Assembly (NCBI GenBank): GCA_964625885.1
Contig: CAZVBM010000019.1
Coordinates: forward strand, 1-7,267
Length of the DNA stretch: 7,267 nucleotides
Reading direction: 5' to 3'
From: CAZRIZ01 sp964625885
Lineage (GTDB): Bacteria > Patescibacteriota > Saccharimonadia > Saccharimonadales > Saccharimonadaceae
Of the stretch, positions 6,480 to 7,267 are shown piece by piece. The notes beneath the pieces were generated by a model. The model was not told the DNA's origin, did not search any database, and was given only the letters and a program-made list of their open reading frames with translations. The translations under genes and the position numbers were made by a program. Each line of letters begins with the position of its first letter. Position 1 is the first letter of the stretch.

Positions 6480-6506
6480 CTAGCACTCTTGACATGTGAG
6501 TGCCAA
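6480..6506. promoter_or_regulatory. CIRCE operator (HrcA binding site)
   Basis: CTAGCACTC (6480-6488), a 9-base spacer and GAGTGCCAA (6498-6506) match the CIRCE consensus TTAGCACTC-N9-GAGTGCTAA with one mismatch in each arm. CIRCE is bound by the heat-shock repressor HrcA. The element covers the -35 box of the hsp20 promoter, so HrcA should block transcription at normal temperature and release it on heat shock. hrcA itself is not in the window. Confidence 0.9.
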
Positions 6507-6517
6507 TTTCCTATACT
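6489..6517 (+). promoter_or_regulatory. Promoter of the hsp20 gene
   Basis: A perfect TTGACA (6489-6494), a 17-base spacer and TATACT (6512-6517) form a strong housekeeping promoter. The -35 box is exactly within the CIRCE spacer, which explains how a strong promoter is kept off. Transcription would start near 6524. Confidence 0.85.
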
Positions 6518-6523
6518 AAATAC

Positions 6524-6541
6524 AGAAGCTTCTATGCTTCT
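6524..6541 (+). other. Hairpin at the 5' end of the hsp20 transcript
   Basis: AGAAGC (6524-6529) pairs with GCTTCT (6536-6541) across a 6-base loop. Given the predicted start near 6524, the hairpin would form the extreme 5' end of the mRNA, where such stems commonly protect from decay. It does not cover the ribosome binding site at 6566-6572, so it is not an obvious RNA thermometer. Confidence 0.45.
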
Positions 6542-6578
6542 CTGGAAACCATTAATGCAATGATGAAAGGAGAAAATT

Positions 6579-7004
6579 ATGAGCAACCTTGTAAAGTGGG
6601 ATCCGTTTGCAGAACTTTCTGCATTACAAAAACAATTCTTTGGTGACGACTGGATGTCGCCCCTAAAAGGCGTTAACATTCCGACGACTGATGTCTTTAC
6701 TAAAGATAATAATCTTGTGGTTGAGGCGCATCTGCCTAATTTTGAGCAGAAAGATGTCAATATCGAAGTGGAGAACGGTACACTTGTGATTAGTGCCGAA
6801 CGTCACGAAAAAGAGGAAGATAAAGGTAAGCAGTACGTGGTGCGTGAAAGCTCAAGTAGCTTCTACCGACGAATTGCACTACCAAAGAGAGCAGACGCTG
6901 ACAAAATCGAGGCACACCTTGATGACGGAGTCCTAAAAGTGAGCGTCCCGCTTACACCACTGCCTGAACCAAAGAAAATTGCTATCTCGTCGAAGAAGAA
7001 ATAG
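6579..7004 (+). CDS. hsp20: Small heat-shock protein, Hsp20/alpha-crystallin family
   Basis: This 141-residue cytoplasmic chaperone holds unfolding proteins without using ATP and forms oligomers. A short N-terminal arm (1-33) with the typical WDPFAEL start leads to the alpha-crystallin domain (about 34-125): VVEAHLPNFEQKDVNIEVENGTLVISAER-type strands, the SSSSFYRRIALPKRAD segment that bacterial class A members share, and the hallmark DDGVLKVSVP (G-V-L at 117-119). The C-terminal tail carries the I-x-I motif (IAI, 134-136) used for oligomer assembly, then a Lys-rich end. Length is normal and all family features are present. AAAGGAG at 6566-6572 lies 6 bases before the ATG. The CIRCE element over the promoter predicts heat induction through HrcA, and a strong terminator follows, so the gene is a single transcription unit. 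Confidence 0.97.
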   Translation: MSNLVKWDPFAELSALQKQFFGDDWMSPLKGVNIPTTDVFTKDNNLVVEAHLPNFEQKDVNIEVENGTLVISAERHEKEEDKGKQYVVRESSSSFYRRIALPKRADADKIEAHLDDGVLKVSVPLTPLPEPKKIAISSKKK

Positions 7005-7021
7005 CAGTCGCGCGTTCTAAC

Positions 7022-7051
7022 CTAAAAGGAGGCCTTAAGGCCTCCTTTTAG
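7022..7051. terminator. Terminator after hsp20
   Basis: A perfect 13-bp stem (7022-7034 with 7039-7051) closes on a TTAA tetraloop, starting 17 bases after the stop codon. The TTTT run is inside the 3' arm, with weaker AT-rich sequence after it. The symmetry lets it act in both directions. Confidence 0.85.
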
Positions 7052-7099
7052 TTATAAAACCTGATTCAAGATCTGGAATTTGTTAGTTAAACTCCTTTA

Positions 7100-7140
7100 A
7101 AATAAGACACGCCCTAAAACATGCGTTTTGTGTCTCATTT
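7100..7140 (+). other. Long hairpin in the 3' gene-free region
   Basis: AAAT (7100-7103) pairs with ATTT (7137-7140), AGACAC (7105-7110) with GTGTCT (7130-7135), and AAAAC (7116-7120) with GTTTT (7125-7129) around the loop ATGC: 15 base pairs with one mismatch and a 5-base bulge (GCCCT, 7111-7115). No T run follows, so it is not a standard terminator. TGTCTCAT occurs twice in a row, at 7131-7138 and 7140-7147. It may belong to a small RNA or the leader of a gene beyond the window. Confidence 0.5.
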
Positions 7141-7200
7141 GTCTCATCTCGTGCCCCCACCCATGTGATTGTTCCGTGACCTGTATGGTGAGCCAAGCAT

Positions 7201-7234
7201 AAGCACTTTCCAAAAGGAAGGTGTTTTTGCTTTG
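7201..7234 (+). terminator. Terminator-like hairpin near the right edge
   Basis: An 11-bp stem (7201-7211 with 7216-7226, two G-U pairs) with an AAAA loop is followed by a T-rich stretch up to 7233. No coding region precedes it on the plus strand after the hsp20 terminator, so it could end a small RNA starting near 7110 or act as an attenuator of the next gene. Confidence 0.55.
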
Positions 7235-7260
7235 CGGTATAGATTTACCAAAGCTGGGAG

Positions 7261-7266
7261 TATAAT
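7261..7266 (+). promoter_or_regulatory. Possible -10 box at the window edge
   Basis: A perfect TATAAT sits at the very end of the window, but no acceptable -35 or TG extension precedes it. It could be the promoter of the next gene, just after the terminator-like hairpin. Confidence 0.25.
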
Positions 7267-7267
7267 A

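Noticed and set aside
6461..6760. Minus-strand open frame across the hsp20 promoter and gene start
   Set aside because: It overlaps the CIRCE element, promoter and alpha-crystallin coding sequence on the opposite strand and has no family resemblance.
860..7004. TGA recoding as in Gracilibacteria or Absconditabacteria
   Set aside because: No in-frame TGA occurs inside the intact genes, and TGA ends the 1567-2733 gene at the expected place, so the standard code applies.
1..7267. CRISPR array, insertion sequence, tRNA or integration site
   Set aside because: No regularly spaced repeats, transposase, terminal inverted repeats or tRNA-like T-arm sequence were seen on either strand.

Overview
The window looks like chromosomal DNA from a Candidate Phyla Radiation (Patescibacteria) bacterium, possibly Saccharibacteria. 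This is an inference from three things: the unusual surface proteins, the AT-leaning genes with the standard genetic code (TGA, TAG and TAA all act as stops), and the absence of any sign of an outer membrane. No marker gene is present, so the phylum is not proven; the secretion and wall-binding domains do suggest a single-membrane (Gram-positive-type) envelope.

Layout. Positions 1-776 hold no convincing gene, but contain a possible promoter and two interlocking perfect inverted repeats (611-692). A good sigma70-type promoter (777-805) then drives a three-gene cell-surface locus. It encodes a small secreted WxL-like protein (860-1486), a membrane-anchored DUF916/WxLIP-like protein with an added LysM domain (1567-2733), and a large secreted multidomain protein ending in the same WxL-like module (2735-4450). 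A terminator and an extended -10 promoter lie between the first and second genes, so the small protein is probably made separately and in larger amounts. The second and third genes are one base apart and probably translated together.

A Prx6-type peroxiredoxin (4516-5208) follows with its own promoter and a strong bidirectional terminator. Convergent to it is the C-terminal stub of a flavin disulfide reductase (5266-5577, minus strand), with about 300 bases of gene-free, apparently decayed DNA behind it. A membrane-anchored Gmad2-domain protein (5887-6414, minus) and an Hsp20 small heat-shock protein (6579-7004, plus) are divergently transcribed. The hsp20 promoter is overlapped by a near-perfect CIRCE operator, so it is probably repressed by HrcA. 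The last 215 bases have no gene but contain a long hairpin and a terminator-like hairpin, possibly a small RNA or the leader of the next gene.

How it fits together. In Firmicutes, small WxL, large WxL and DUF916/DUF3324 (WxLIP) genes occur together and build a non-covalent complex on peptidoglycan. The same set here, with a divergent WxL module and a LysM fusion, suggests a diverged version of that surface system. The remaining genes belong to peroxide and protein-folding stress defence.
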